This document shows positions 17,712 through 26,450 of a stretch of DNA of 64,000 nucleotides, in pieces (position 1 is the stretch's first letter; each line of letters begins with the position of its first letter). Below the pieces are notes generated by a model. That model ran no database searches, was not told where the DNA came from, and saw only the letters and a program-made list of their open reading frames with translations. A program made the translations under genes and the position numbers. This DNA is from Acerihabitans arboris (GTDB lineage Bacteria; Pseudomonadota; Gammaproteobacteria; Enterobacterales; Enterobacteriaceae): positions 186,001-250,000 of the forward strand of contig NZ_WUBS01000003.1 in NCBI RefSeq assembly GCF_010131535.1. Reading direction: 5' to 3'.

Positions 17712-18790
17712 GGGCGCCCCGCCTCGCGGCTGTCGATAGCGGCGGTGACCGACAGGCCCGGCCGCAACAATCCCAGCGTGCCGTCGTCGCTGTCAAGGTT
17801 GATGCGCACCGGGACGCGCTGAACGATTTTGGTAAAATTACCGGTGGCGTTTTCCGTCGGCAGTACGCTGAACTGAGCGCCGGTGGCCGGCGCCAGGCTG
17901 GCCACCGTACCGTGAAACAGCCGTCCCGGCTGGATATCGGCGCGGACGGTGGCGCGTTGCCCCGGCCGCATAGCCGCCAACTGGTCTTCTTTAAAATTGG
18001 CGTCCACCCATAAACCCCTGGCGGGGATTATCACCAGTAACTGGCTGCCGGCGCCGGCCCACGCGCCCAGCCTCGCCCGGCGGTTGCCCACCACTCCGTT
18101 AATCGGCGAACGGATTTGGCTGTATTCCACATTGAGTTTCGCCAGGTCGCGGCCGGCAATCGCCTGATCCAGCGCGGCCAATATCTGCCCTTTTTCGCTG
18201 TCCGTTACCGCCAGCTGACGCTGCGCAGCCAGCAACGCCGCCCGTGCCTGCAGGCCGTCGGCCGTCGCCTGCCGGTAATCGGCGTCGGCTTTTTGCAGGC
18301 TCTGCAGCGAGACGGCGTCGGTCACCTGCAGCTTTTTATAGCGCTCAAGGTCATGGCGGGTACGTTCCGTTTGCGCATCATAACCGGCAATGACGGCCCT
18401 GGCCTGATCGATCAGGGCTTCCTTCAAACTGCGGGTCGAGGCCAGATTGACCAGCGCGGCCTGTTGCGCGGCGAGTTCCCCCTCCGCCTTCGCCAGCGCC
18501 GCCCGATAATCCCGGTCGTCAAGTTGCAGCAGCAGATCGCCGGCATGAACCGCCTGGTTATCGGTGACCTCCACGCTTGCGACATAACCCGCCACTTTGG
18601 CGCTGATAGTGGTGATATCGCCGCCCACATAAGCATCGTCCGTGGTTTGCACAAAACGGCTTTGGGACCACCAATAATAGCCGTAACCGGCGAGGATGGC
18701 CGCCCCGGCCACCGCGGCGGCCAGCGCCCACCCGCGCCGTTTCTTCGGGTTGCGCGCCACCGCGCCCTCTGCGCTCATGGAAGTGTTCAT
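17708..18790 (-). CDS. HlyD/EmrA-family periplasmic adaptor subunit
   Basis: Protein of 360 residues. A basic stretch (RNPKKRRG) is followed by one TM near residues 18-40, then a biotinyl-lipoyl-like half (DDAYVGGDITTISAKVAGYV), a long helical hairpin (about residues 100-210, rich in Ala, Leu, Gln), the second lipoyl half and the beta-barrel domain. ATG at 18790 has AGGA eight bases upstream; earlier in-frame ATGs do not. It lies between the HxlR regulator and the EmrB-like pump in one operon and bridges the pump to an outer-membrane channel. Confidence 0.87.
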   Translation of the reverse strand: MNTSMSAEGAVARNPKKRRGWALAAAVAGAAILAGYGYYWWSQSRFVQTTDDAYVGGDITTISAKVAGYVASVEVTDNQAVHAGDLLLQLDDRDYRAALAKAEGELAAQQAALVNLASTRSLKEALIDQARAVIAGYDAQTERTRHDLERYKKLQVTDAVSLQSLQKADADYRQATADGLQARAALLAAQRQLAVTDSEKGQILAALDQAIAGRDLAKLNVEYSQIRSPINGVVGNRRARLGAWAGAGSQLLVIIPARGLWVDANFKEDQLAAMRPGQRATVRADIQPGRLFHGTVASLAPATGAQFSVLPTENATGNFTKIVQRVPVRINLDSDDGTLGLLRPGLSVTAAIDSREAGRP

Positions 18791-18803
18791 CGAGGGCATC
18801 CTG

Positions 18804-19346
18804 TTAAGCACGCGTTTTAGCGGGAGGGTTAAAACGCAGGTCGTCATCCCCGCAGGCCTCTTTCATTTGCAGAAAATCCAGACGGTAGCGCATTTGTTCG
18901 CTGGCCATCGGCCCCGGCCCCACCCGATAGGTCTCGGGGGTAATTTGCCGGCCGGTCGCCGCATCAACCAGGATAGGCTGCGCCGGCACATGGGTTTCCC
19001 GGTTAACCAATACCGATGCCAGCCCCTCGGGCGCGAAATGGGCATTGCCCCAGGCCAGCAGCGCCCATAGCACCGGCAGAAAATCGCGCCCGGCGTCGGT
19101 AAGACGATATTCATGACGCGGGGGTTTATCACTGTACTGCCGGCGCTCCAGCAGCCCGTTTTCCACCAGTTCATTCAAGCGGCGCGTCAGCATATTGGGG
19201 GCGATTTTCAAGCTGGTTTCGAATTCATAAAATCGCGTCAGGCCGTAAAAGGCGTCACGCAGTATAAGGATGCTCCACCACTCGCCTACCCGGCCCAGGC
19301 TGCGGGCAATCGGACAGGGCATCGCGCTGAAATCGGTCTTGTTCAT
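18804..19346 (-). CDS. HxlR-family transcriptional regulator of the efflux operon
   Basis: Protein of 180 residues with the HxlR winged helix (CPIARSLGRVGEWW, LTRRLNELVENGLL). The Cys early in the domain is the position used as a redox or electrophile sensor in some family members (YodB, HypR); that use here is inference. The start at 19346 gives the normal N-terminus; an upstream in-frame ATG at 19415 does not. It is the first gene of the hxlR-emrA-emrB operon, with a perfect 17-base palindrome just upstream, so autoregulation is likely. Confidence 0.85.
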   Translation of the reverse strand: MNKTDFSAMPCPIARSLGRVGEWWSILILRDAFYGLTRFYEFETSLKIAPNMLTRRLNELVENGLLERRQYSDKPPRHEYRLTDAGRDFLPVLWALLAWGNAHFAPEGLASVLVNRETHVPAQPILVDAATGRQITPETYRVGPGPMASEQMRYRLDFLQMKEACGDDDLRFNPPAKTRA

Positions 19347-19368
19347 GGGCAGGTACCGCCGTCTGGTT

Positions 19369-19385
19369 ACTATCAAGTTGATAGT
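19369..19385. promoter_or_regulatory. Palindromic operator of the HxlR regulator
   Basis: ACTATCAA and TTGATAGT flank one G to make a perfect 17-base palindrome 23 bases upstream of the hxlR start. A partial repeat (ACTATCAT) occurs near 19400. Both lie between the HxlR gene and the divergent MBL gene, so either or both may be controlled. Confidence 0.7.
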
Positions 19386-19577
19386 AGCATACCGGCAGTG
19401 ACTATCATCATGCAAGTGTCAAATTCAAATTGTGTAAAACAGATTGAGGCGACCGGCCACCGCCAGCAAAACGGCGGTAAGCAATATCAGGTTGCACAGG
19501 CGGCGGACAGCGCGTATTGGTTATTTACCGGGCGCCGGTCCTGCGCTGCGACTTCATCATATTAAGGCAGGTGTTGT

Positions 19578-20501
19578 ATGTCAGAGCATCAGCATGCCGT
19601 TTCCCAGGCCGTTACCATGAGAATCTGCCGGCCCTGGCCGGGTATCATGGCCTTTTATGACGGACGGATTGAACATAAAAGGCTCTACGGCGAGGAAGAA
19701 AACTGGCTCGACGACGGCGCCTTCATACTCGGTACCGCCACTTATGCCATTTTCGAGGGCGCCGAGGCGGTGGTTTACGATACCCATATGACGCTGGATC
19801 ATGCCGCGGTTATCCGGGCCACCCTTGAAAAACAGGGTGTTACCTCCATCCGGGTGGTCATGAGCCACTGGCATACCGATCATGTAGCCGGCAATGCGGT
19901 GTTCAGCGATTGTGAGATTATCTCCTGCGATCTGACCCGGCAACGGCTGATCGAACACCGGGAAGAACTGGAAAACGGCTCCCCGCCAATCAAGCCGCTG
20001 GTCTTGCCCACCACCACCTTTACCGACAGGCTCGATCTGACCGTCGGTTCCATTACCCTGGAGCTGCGCCAGATTGATATCCACAGCGCGGACGGCACCC
20101 TGGTCCTTATCCCTTCACTGGGGCTGGTGTTGGCCGGCGATACGCTGGAAGATACGCTGACCTATGTGACGGAACCCGGACGGCTCGCCATACATCTGCG
20201 CGAGCTGGCCCGCTTCAGGCGGTGGGATTTCCAGTGGATCCTGCCAAATCACGGCCGCTACGAGATGATTGCCGCGGGCGGCTATCAGCGTGATCTGATC
20301 GCCGCCACGGAACGCTATCTCGAACAGCTCATCAGGCTGGCGGGACAACCGGAATTAGCCGATCTGCCGCTGGTGGAGTTTGCCGCCGGGTCGCTGGCAA
20401 CCGGCGCGGTGGCCTGGTTCGCACCCTATGAAGAGGTGCATCGGCATAATATCCGCTGCGTGTTGAAGGCTGCCGGCGAAAAGCCGGCGCCGGCGCCATG
20501 A
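19578..20501 (+). CDS. MBL-fold metal-dependent hydrolase
   Basis: Protein of 307 residues with the metallo-beta-lactamase fold motif SHWHTDH (HxHxDH) near residue 97, preceded by YDTHMTLDHA and followed by a later Asp in LAGDTLEDTL and His in LPNHGRYE. Two zinc ions should sit at these residues. No signal peptide is seen. Substrate unknown; it is divergent from hxlR-emrAB and shares its operator region, so it may detoxify compounds that induce that operon (inference). Confidence 0.8.
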   Translation: MSEHQHAVSQAVTMRICRPWPGIMAFYDGRIEHKRLYGEEENWLDDGAFILGTATYAIFEGAEAVVYDTHMTLDHAAVIRATLEKQGVTSIRVVMSHWHTDHVAGNAVFSDCEIISCDLTRQRLIEHREELENGSPPIKPLVLPTTTFTDRLDLTVGSITLELRQIDIHSADGTLVLIPSLGLVLAGDTLEDTLTYVTEPGRLAIHLRELARFRRWDFQWILPNHGRYEMIAAGGYQRDLIAATERYLEQLIRLAGQPELADLPLVEFAAGSLATGAVAWFAPYEEVHRHNIRCVLKAAGEKPAPAP

Positions 20502-20677
20502 TGAAACGGCCTAATCCATTGCGTAGAGTGGGCCGGGGATGAAATCACCTGCGGCATTATAAAAACATTTCGGCAGGGACGTTAACACGGGCCGGCAGTG
20601 CTTTGATATGCCGTACTGTCAATGCGCGGCAACCGTTCAGGATGTTGCTTGCGTTGGAGCAACCGGTTAATGAATTA

Positions 20678-21709
20678 TCACACCAGCGCGATAAGTTCCC
20701 GCACCTGGCGTGGCGTCAGTGCCGGCCCGGCGGCGGCGGCGTTTTCAGTCATGTACCTGGGATTGCCCGTGCCCGGTATGGCGCAGGTGATGGCCGGATT
20801 GGCGAGCACGAACTTTAGCGCCAGCTGCGCCCATGACCCGGCGCCGACGTCCCCGGCCCAGGCGGGCAATGGCGTCGAACCCAGGCGCCTGAGCAACCCG
20901 CCGCCGCCGAACGGCGTATTGCAGAGCACCGCCACCCCTTTCTCCCGCGCCAGCGGCAGCAGCCGACGTTCGGCCGCGCGATCGTCCAGGGCGTAGTTGA
21001 TCTGCAGGAAGTCCAGCGGCGTGGTATTAAGCACGCTCTCCAGCGCATCGTACGCCGAGGAGGTATAATGCGTGACGCCGATATAGCGGATGCGGCCCGC
21101 CGCCTTCATGTCCCGCAGGGTCGGCAGGTGCGTTTGCCAGTCCAGTAGATTATGGATTTGCATCAGATCGATGCTGTCGGTTTGCAGCAACCGAAATGAA
21201 TCCTCCATCTGCCGGATCCCGGCCTCGCGCCCGGATGTCCATACCTTGGTCGCGAGAAACGCCTTGGGCCGGGGCTGGCGCTTACCGAGCAATTCCCCCG
21301 TCGTGCGTTCCGCCCGTCCGTACATGGGGGAACTGTCGATAACGCTGCCGCCGGCGGCGAACAGCGCGTCCAGCACCGCCGGCAGCCGGGCGTACCCGGC
21401 GCTGCCGGGTGCAACATCGAAGCCGCGGTAGGTGCCGAGCCCGATAACCGGTAGCGCCTCGCGGGAGGAAGGAATGATACGGGTCGGCATAGCCTGTGCT
21501 CCTGTTAAACGTCGGCCATGGGTTGTTGCCGGCGCGCCACAGGCGACGACGCCGCCCAGGCTCGACCATCCGGCGGCCACGGCCGCGCATCCGGCGCCGA
21601 GGCGCAACAGCCGGCGGCGGGATAGCGCCCCCGTCATCAGGGCATCGCGCCGGTTGGCTTCCCCCTGGACGCAAGGCGGGCATGTTGTCATTGCGGGCCG
21701 TTTTTTCAT
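20678..21709 (-). CDS. Aldo/keto reductase with Tat signal peptide
   Basis: Protein of 343 residues. The N-terminus has a twin-arginine motif SRRRLLRLG followed by a hydrophobic stretch and a Cys-containing segment (VVACGAPA), so it is probably exported folded. The reductase domain starts near residue 75 (LPVIGLGTYRG) and keeps the tetrad: Asp in VIDSSPMYG, Tyr in the same motif, Lys in FLATKVW, His in MQIHNLLDW. Exported family members are uncommon. ATG at 21709 follows AGGAGG, which lies inside the SDR remnant upstream. Confidence 0.85.
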   Translation of the reverse strand: MKKRPAMTTCPPCVQGEANRRDALMTGALSRRRLLRLGAGCAAVAAGWSSLGGVVACGAPATTHGRRLTGAQAMPTRIIPSSREALPVIGLGTYRGFDVAPGSAGYARLPAVLDALFAAGGSVIDSSPMYGRAERTTGELLGKRQPRPKAFLATKVWTSGREAGIRQMEDSFRLLQTDSIDLMQIHNLLDWQTHLPTLRDMKAAGRIRYIGVTHYTSSAYDALESVLNTTPLDFLQINYALDDRAAERRLLPLAREKGVAVLCNTPFGGGGLLRRLGSTPLPAWAGDVGAGSWAQLALKFVLANPAITCAIPGTGNPRYMTENAAAAGPALTPRQVRELIALV

Positions 21710-21713
21710 CGCA

Positions 21714-21812
21714 TCATCCTCCTGATTTTTCCGCCTGGCCGATAAACCTGCCGCCATCGACGAGAAGACGTCCATTAATATAACCGCTGCCGGCCGACAT
21801 AACAGCGATTAC
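21714..21812 (-). pseudogene. C-terminal remnant of an SDR dehydrogenase
   Basis: The minus-strand frame ending at 21714 reads SGYINGRLLVDGGRF, the usual C-terminal block of short-chain dehydrogenases, then stops 4 bases before the aldo/keto reductase start. The rest of the gene is missing upstream. It is the fossil of an operon partner lost by deletion. Confidence 0.6.
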
Positions 21813-21890
21813 CGGGTGTATCATCCCTTTAGACTTACCGGCAATTGTAATATATTCACCCAAGCTATCTGATAAAACGGACAATACCGT

Positions 21891-22577
21891 ATGTCGATCA
21901 TTCACGTCCTACATGCCGGTCAACCGGTAAATCAGCAGATTTACCGATTCCTGCGTCAAGAGATTGTTACTTGTATCATCCCGCCCGGTTCGCTGCTTTC
22001 TGAAAAAGAGATCTCCGCGCGGTTTAATGTCTCGCGCCAGCCGGTGCGCGAGGCCTTTATTAAACTGGCGGAAACCGGACTGGTCCAGGTATTGCCCCAG
22101 CGCGGCACCTTTGTACGGAAAATATCCGCCAGGCTGGTGGAAGACGGGCGTTTTATTCGTGAATCACTGGAAACCGCCGTGGTGCGCCGCGCCGCCAAAC
22201 AGGCCCGGCCGGATTACCTGGAACGGCTGGATTATAATCTGGAGCTGCAGACGCGGGCGGCGCAAAAACAGGACAGCAATGAATTCCTCCGGCTCGATGA
22301 TGATTTCCATCGGCTTATCGCCGGAAGTATAGACTGCGCGCTGGCGTGGGAAACGGTGGAAAATATCAAGGCGGCCATGGATCGGGTGCGCTTCCTGACA
22401 TTAAGTGAAGTGTCGCCGCCGGATCGGCTTATCGAGCAGCACCATACCATCTTCAATGCCATTAAATCCGGCGACGCCGACGCCGCCGAACAGGCGATGC
22501 GCACTCATTTGCAGGAAATGATCTTTTCCATCACGCCGATCAGCGAACGCAACGGCGAGTGGTTTGAAGACGAATAA
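21891..22577 (+). CDS. GntR/FadR-subfamily transcriptional regulator
   Basis: Protein of 228 residues: winged helix with PPGSLLSEKEISARFNVSRQ (about residues 31-50) and PVREAFIKL, then an FCD helical effector domain (DDDFHRLIAG). Divergent from the aldo/keto reductase and convergent with the GPH carrier at 22608. Its target is not evident from operator repeats; the adjacent divergent reductase gene is the simplest candidate. Confidence 0.85.
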   Translation: MSIIHVLHAGQPVNQQIYRFLRQEIVTCIIPPGSLLSEKEISARFNVSRQPVREAFIKLAETGLVQVLPQRGTFVRKISARLVEDGRFIRESLETAVVRRAAKQARPDYLERLDYNLELQTRAAQKQDSNEFLRLDDDFHRLIAGSIDCALAWETVENIKAAMDRVRFLTLSEVSPPDRLIEQHHTIFNAIKSGDADAAEQAMRTHLQEMIFSITPISERNGEWFEDE

Positions 22578-22607
22578 ATAAAGGCGGCGGCGTACCTGAT
22601 GCCCTGT

Positions 22608-24107
22608 TTATCGGGTTTGTGGCCAGACCTTGTCGTATCGATAGCCGGTCAGGTCTTCGACGATGGCCCGGGTGCGCGGGTCGACCTGTTGTTTATCCCC
22701 GCTGTTTTTCAGCCGCTCGACGTCCTGCACCAGGATGGTATGGGTGCGTTTATTCAGCCTAAAGGTCAACGCCACCCACAGCGCCAGCGCCAGCAGCCCG
22801 CCGGTGCCGATAAACAGCAGCATGGCGATGGTCGATATCGCGTGCGCGGACTGGACGGCGCTGCCGGTAATAAAGCCGCCTTCCTGCAAGATAACCCCGA
22901 CAAAAAAGGTCGCGATGGCCACGGTAGTCTTGCGGGAGAAGGTCATCACCGCGGCAAACAGCCCTTCCCGGCGCTTTTTGGTCACCATCTCGTCAATATC
23001 CGGAATAAACGGGAACACGTTCCAGGGGGTAAACTCCAGCAGGCAGCGGCCGATCTGGTAGGTCACGGCGATAGCGTACAGCAGCAGGATTTTCGACTGC
23101 GGGTGGTAGACATATACCGCGTACAGCGACGCCAGGCAGAGCAGCATGATGGAATAAGAGCAGATATAGAGGCGCGAGGGGCCGTATTTAACGATCGCCA
23201 GTCCCGCCAGCAGCGTCACCGGCAGGCCGATAATGCTGAGCGAGAGCAGGCCGGCGGCAAAGGAAGAGGATACGCTCAGGCAGTACACGCAGAAAAAGAC
23301 AAACACCGTATTGAAGATATCCTTGGCGGTAAAAGACAGCAGGTAAATGGCTAAATGTTTGCGGAAGGCCCTGATTTTCAGCGTCGAACCATACTCCGCC
23401 CACAGTTTGCCAAAACGCCTCAATTGCTGGCCGAGCGTTTTTTTATCGGTGGATTTAATGCGGTCCAGATCCGCCAGCATGGCCGGCGTCAACGCCCTCT
23501 CCCACGTTACGCTATAAGACACCATTACGCATACCGCGAACAGCACGGCAAAAAACAGCCCGTTAACCAGGTAGGCCATGGCATTATTTTCGCCAAAGTG
23601 GCCAATCAGCAAACCCGGGATAAAGGTCGCCATGAAGGTGCCCACCGCCGAGAGAAACATCCGGCAGGTCGATAGCTTGGTGCGCTGGTTAAAGTCCTTG
23701 GTCATTTCCGACGGCAGGGTTTCCCAGGGAATAAGCACCATGGCGGCAATGATTTCAAATAATAAATACACCGACAGGTAAAACCAATAATTCATGCCGT
23801 TAAGCCATAGCAAGGCATACACCAGCATTAACGGCGAGCCGATTAATAAAAAGAAGCGCCGCCGGCCGAACTTTTTGCCAAAATGGTTTTTATAAAAATG
23901 ATCGGTAAAACTGCCCATAAACAGGCTGACGATGGCATCGACGATGCGCGCAATGCCCACGATGGACGCGGCCTGGATTGGCGATAAACCCACAAAGGTG
24001 GTGTAGTAGAACAGTAGCCAGGCGCCGATAACGGTAAACGCGCCCCCGCCCATGATATCGGTCAATCCATAGCCGATACCTATAGGTATGGTGACTTTTC
24101 TTGTCAT
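22608..24107 (-). CDS. GPH-family sugar/glycoside:cation symporter
   Basis: Inner-membrane carrier of 499 residues. The N-terminus (GYGLTDIMGGGAFTVIGAWLLFYY) and the cation-site motif DAIVSLFMGSFTDH, then KKFGRRRFFLLIG, are typical of the MelB/YicJ/XylP family of glycoside-pentoside-hexuronide symporters. 12 TM segments are expected. It is divergent from the RpiR regulator and may be under its control. The substrate cannot be read from the sequence; the neighbouring genes include no glycosidase. Confidence 0.85.
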   Translation of the reverse strand: MTRKVTIPIGIGYGLTDIMGGGAFTVIGAWLLFYYTTFVGLSPIQAASIVGIARIVDAIVSLFMGSFTDHFYKNHFGKKFGRRRFFLLIGSPLMLVYALLWLNGMNYWFYLSVYLLFEIIAAMVLIPWETLPSEMTKDFNQRTKLSTCRMFLSAVGTFMATFIPGLLIGHFGENNAMAYLVNGLFFAVLFAVCVMVSYSVTWERALTPAMLADLDRIKSTDKKTLGQQLRRFGKLWAEYGSTLKIRAFRKHLAIYLLSFTAKDIFNTVFVFFCVYCLSVSSSFAAGLLSLSIIGLPVTLLAGLAIVKYGPSRLYICSYSIMLLCLASLYAVYVYHPQSKILLLYAIAVTYQIGRCLLEFTPWNVFPFIPDIDEMVTKKRREGLFAAVMTFSRKTTVAIATFFVGVILQEGGFITGSAVQSAHAISTIAMLLFIGTGGLLALALWVALTFRLNKRTHTILVQDVERLKNSGDKQQVDPRTRAIVEDLTGYRYDKVWPQTR

Positions 24108-24593
24108 TATGCTAAGCCTCTATTTTACGTTTTATGGAGCAAATTAAAAAATGGTTATTAGCGACGTTATTAAAATAAATGTGATCGAGTTAAATTTTTA
24201 TAATAAAGATTCTGGCCCGCCTGAAAAAACACCGCGAAAAAAATACATACCATTCCATCCCGGCATAATCGCGGCGGGCATGATCCAGACGTTAACGGTA
24301 TTGAGAACGGAATCTACCATACTAGATGGTTCATGATGGGATTATGAGCGCAGTCACACTTCCGCGGCTAACCAAGAAAATATCCTTATGCTTGCCGCGC
24401 AGAGCCTACCCGGCGCGCGGGGTCTGCCCGCCGGCGGCATTGACTACCCGGGGATAAGGCGCGATCTGAAAGCGCTATACAGGATTAATGAGATATGATA
24501 CACATTTTTCACAAGGGAAATTTCAATTCCCCTTTCCTATCTCTGCGCTTTTGATATTAATGAAGCAGGGATTTACGGGGGAGGAAACAACAA
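24108..24593. other. Divergent intergenic region, GPH carrier and RpiR gene
   Basis: No gene recognised in about 485 bases. The left part is AT-rich. An inverted repeat ACCAT-ACTAG-ATGGT at 24316-24330 is the only operator-like feature noticed and could serve either gene. A strong ribosome site (GGGGGAGGAAAC) precedes the RpiR gene. Confidence 0.5.
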
Positions 24594-25451
24594 ATGAACA
24601 GAGTAGAGTTCTCTCAACGTATCGCAAAAATTGAAAATCCAACCGAGACTGAACGGCGCATCATTGATTATTTTGATAAACATTTCATGTCCATACCCTA
24701 CGGTAAAGTTATTGATATTTGTCAAGAAATAAAAATTGCCAAGTCAACACTCGGGCGTTTTATGATAAAAATCGGCTTTAACGGCTTCCAGGATTTCAAA
24801 AAATCCACCCTTAGACCCGAACAGCGAAGAAACATTTCGCCCATTGAACATTTTAATAAAGAACGTAATATAGCCAGCGGCATAGAATACATTGCCAGGC
24901 ATTTTACCGAAACCACAGAAAATATAAACAGTACGTTTGCAAAAATAGATAAGCAGGATCTGGAAAAAACCATCAGCCTGATTTGCGACCCGCAAAAAAA
25001 ATTATACGTAATCGGCAGCGCAACGGCGCATTCCCTGGCGGAGTACTTTTACCTGCTGGGCCGATATATCAAGAAAGATATTATTTTGCTTGACGCCAAC
25101 ATTGCCAATCTGCCGCATAAATTGGTCGATTCGCGTAAAGGCGATGTATTGCTGGCGATATCCTACTACCGCTTCTCCAGCGTCACTACCCGGTTGATCC
25201 GGTGGTTTTATCAGCACCGGGGCGAGACGGTGGTTATCACCGACCGGGCGGTGAACCCCTTCAGCCATTTTGCCACCGCGCTGCTGTTGATGGACAGCCG
25301 TCATGACGGGCTGTTCAGCAGCCGCAGCGCCGGGTTTGTGCTGGTGGAAGCCCTGGTGAATTATATGGGCGAGGTAACAGGAAATGAGCTGGGTGATAAT
25401 TTTAACGTGATGGAATCCTTATTCGAGGAATTCAACGTGTTTAATAAATAA
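24594..25451 (+). CDS. RpiR/MurR-family transcriptional regulator
   Basis: Protein of 285 residues. An N-terminal HTH domain (about residues 1-80; KSTLGRFMIKIGFNGFQDFK is the recognition region) precedes a SIS phosphosugar-binding domain from about residue 120 (KLYVIGSATAHSLAEYFYLL, DVLLAISYYRFSS). Such proteins sense phosphosugars. It precedes an alpha/beta hydrolase and a DcuC-type carrier on the same strand. The first half of the gene is more AT-rich than its neighbours, a possible sign of transfer. Confidence 0.85.
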   Translation: MNRVEFSQRIAKIENPTETERRIIDYFDKHFMSIPYGKVIDICQEIKIAKSTLGRFMIKIGFNGFQDFKKSTLRPEQRRNISPIEHFNKERNIASGIEYIARHFTETTENINSTFAKIDKQDLEKTISLICDPQKKLYVIGSATAHSLAEYFYLLGRYIKKDIILLDANIANLPHKLVDSRKGDVLLAISYYRFSSVTTRLIRWFYQHRGETVVITDRAVNPFSHFATALLLMDSRHDGLFSSRSAGFVLVEALVNYMGEVTGNELGDNFNVMESLFEEFNVFNK

Positions 25452-25604
25452 CGCAACTTAATAAGGATAGTTATCCAGACGAACAGGTAGCGTCATGGCT
25501 ATGCCAAATATAGCTAATGGACCTGCATGTCCTTTTATTCCCGCCGCCTTAAAACGGCCCGGCATAACACCGAATCTTTGATTATTGAACAAGAGGCGAA
25601 GATC

Positions 25605-26429
25605 ATGACCGCAGAAATCAACAGCGTGCCCGCGTGCCCGGGGCAACAGAATATAACTACCTCCCAGGGGAATTTGTCATTCCGTTCCCGTGGGGAGGGT
25701 GAAGTCATTATTTTTTTACACGGCCTGCTGGGCAGTTCCAAAGCCTGGGCATTCCAGTTTGCCGCGCTGTCGCCCGCCTATCGTATGGTGGCATGGGATG
25801 CGCCGGGTTACGGAGATTCCACACTGGTGGCGGCGGATATCGGCGCTTACGAACACATGCTGCATGAGCTTATCCAGGCCTGCGGCGAGCGGCAGGTCTC
25901 GCTGGTGGGGCATTCCATGGGCGGCACGGTGGCCAGCCGGTATGCGGCCAGGCATCCCGATAAAATAAAGCGCCTGGTATTGTCATGTACCCATCCGGGT
26001 TACGCGGCGCCGGAGACCGCGCCGGTATCGGAAAAACTGCAAAAACGCCTCCGCGAGCTGGCGGATATCGGCCGCGACGCCTATGGCTGGAACCGGGCCC
26101 GTGATCTATTGCCTTTTCCGGATATCCCGGCGGCAGTGTTGTCCTATGCGGCGGAAATCGCGGCGCACACCAATCCTGAAGGCCTGGCCCGCGCCTCGCG
26201 CATGCTGCAGCTTGCCGATAATCGGCCGCTGCTGCCCCAAATCGCCATGCCGACGCTCGTGCTGACCGGCGAAAAGGATAGCGTGGTCCAGCCGCGGTTA
26301 ACCGCGGATCTGCTTGCGTTGGTGCCCTTTACCCGGCATATCGGCATGCCCGGCCTGGGGCATGCCCCCTATTTCCAGGCGCCCGATTATTACAACGCCT
26401 TGCTGCGGGATTTTATGTCCCATAACTGA
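25605..26429 (+). CDS. Alpha/beta-fold hydrolase
   Basis: Protein of 274 residues. The oxyanion region is FLHGLLGSSKAW, the nucleophile elbow is GHSMGG, the acid is Asp in TGEKDSVV and the base His in GLGHAPYF, a complete Ser-Asp-His triad. The family includes carboxylesterases, lactonases and C-C bond hydrolases, such as 3-oxoadipate enol-lactonase. The frame is open to 25527, but ATG at 25605 has the better upstream site. Followed 21 bases later by a dicarboxylate-type carrier, so it may release a carboxylate after import. Confidence 0.8.
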   Translation: MTAEINSVPACPGQQNITTSQGNLSFRSRGEGEVIIFLHGLLGSSKAWAFQFAALSPAYRMVAWDAPGYGDSTLVAADIGAYEHMLHELIQACGERQVSLVGHSMGGTVASRYAARHPDKIKRLVLSCTHPGYAAPETAPVSEKLQKRLRELADIGRDAYGWNRARDLLPFPDIPAAVLSYAAEIAAHTNPEGLARASRMLQLADNRPLLPQIAMPTLVLTGEKDSVVQPRLTADLLALVPFTRHIGMPGLGHAPYFQAPDYYNALLRDFMSHN

Positions 26430-26450
26430 ACGCCATGAAAGGGTGAGACG

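Noticed and set aside
22599-23354. Plus-strand open frame of 251 codons
   Set aside because: Antisense of the GPH carrier, low-complexity composition.
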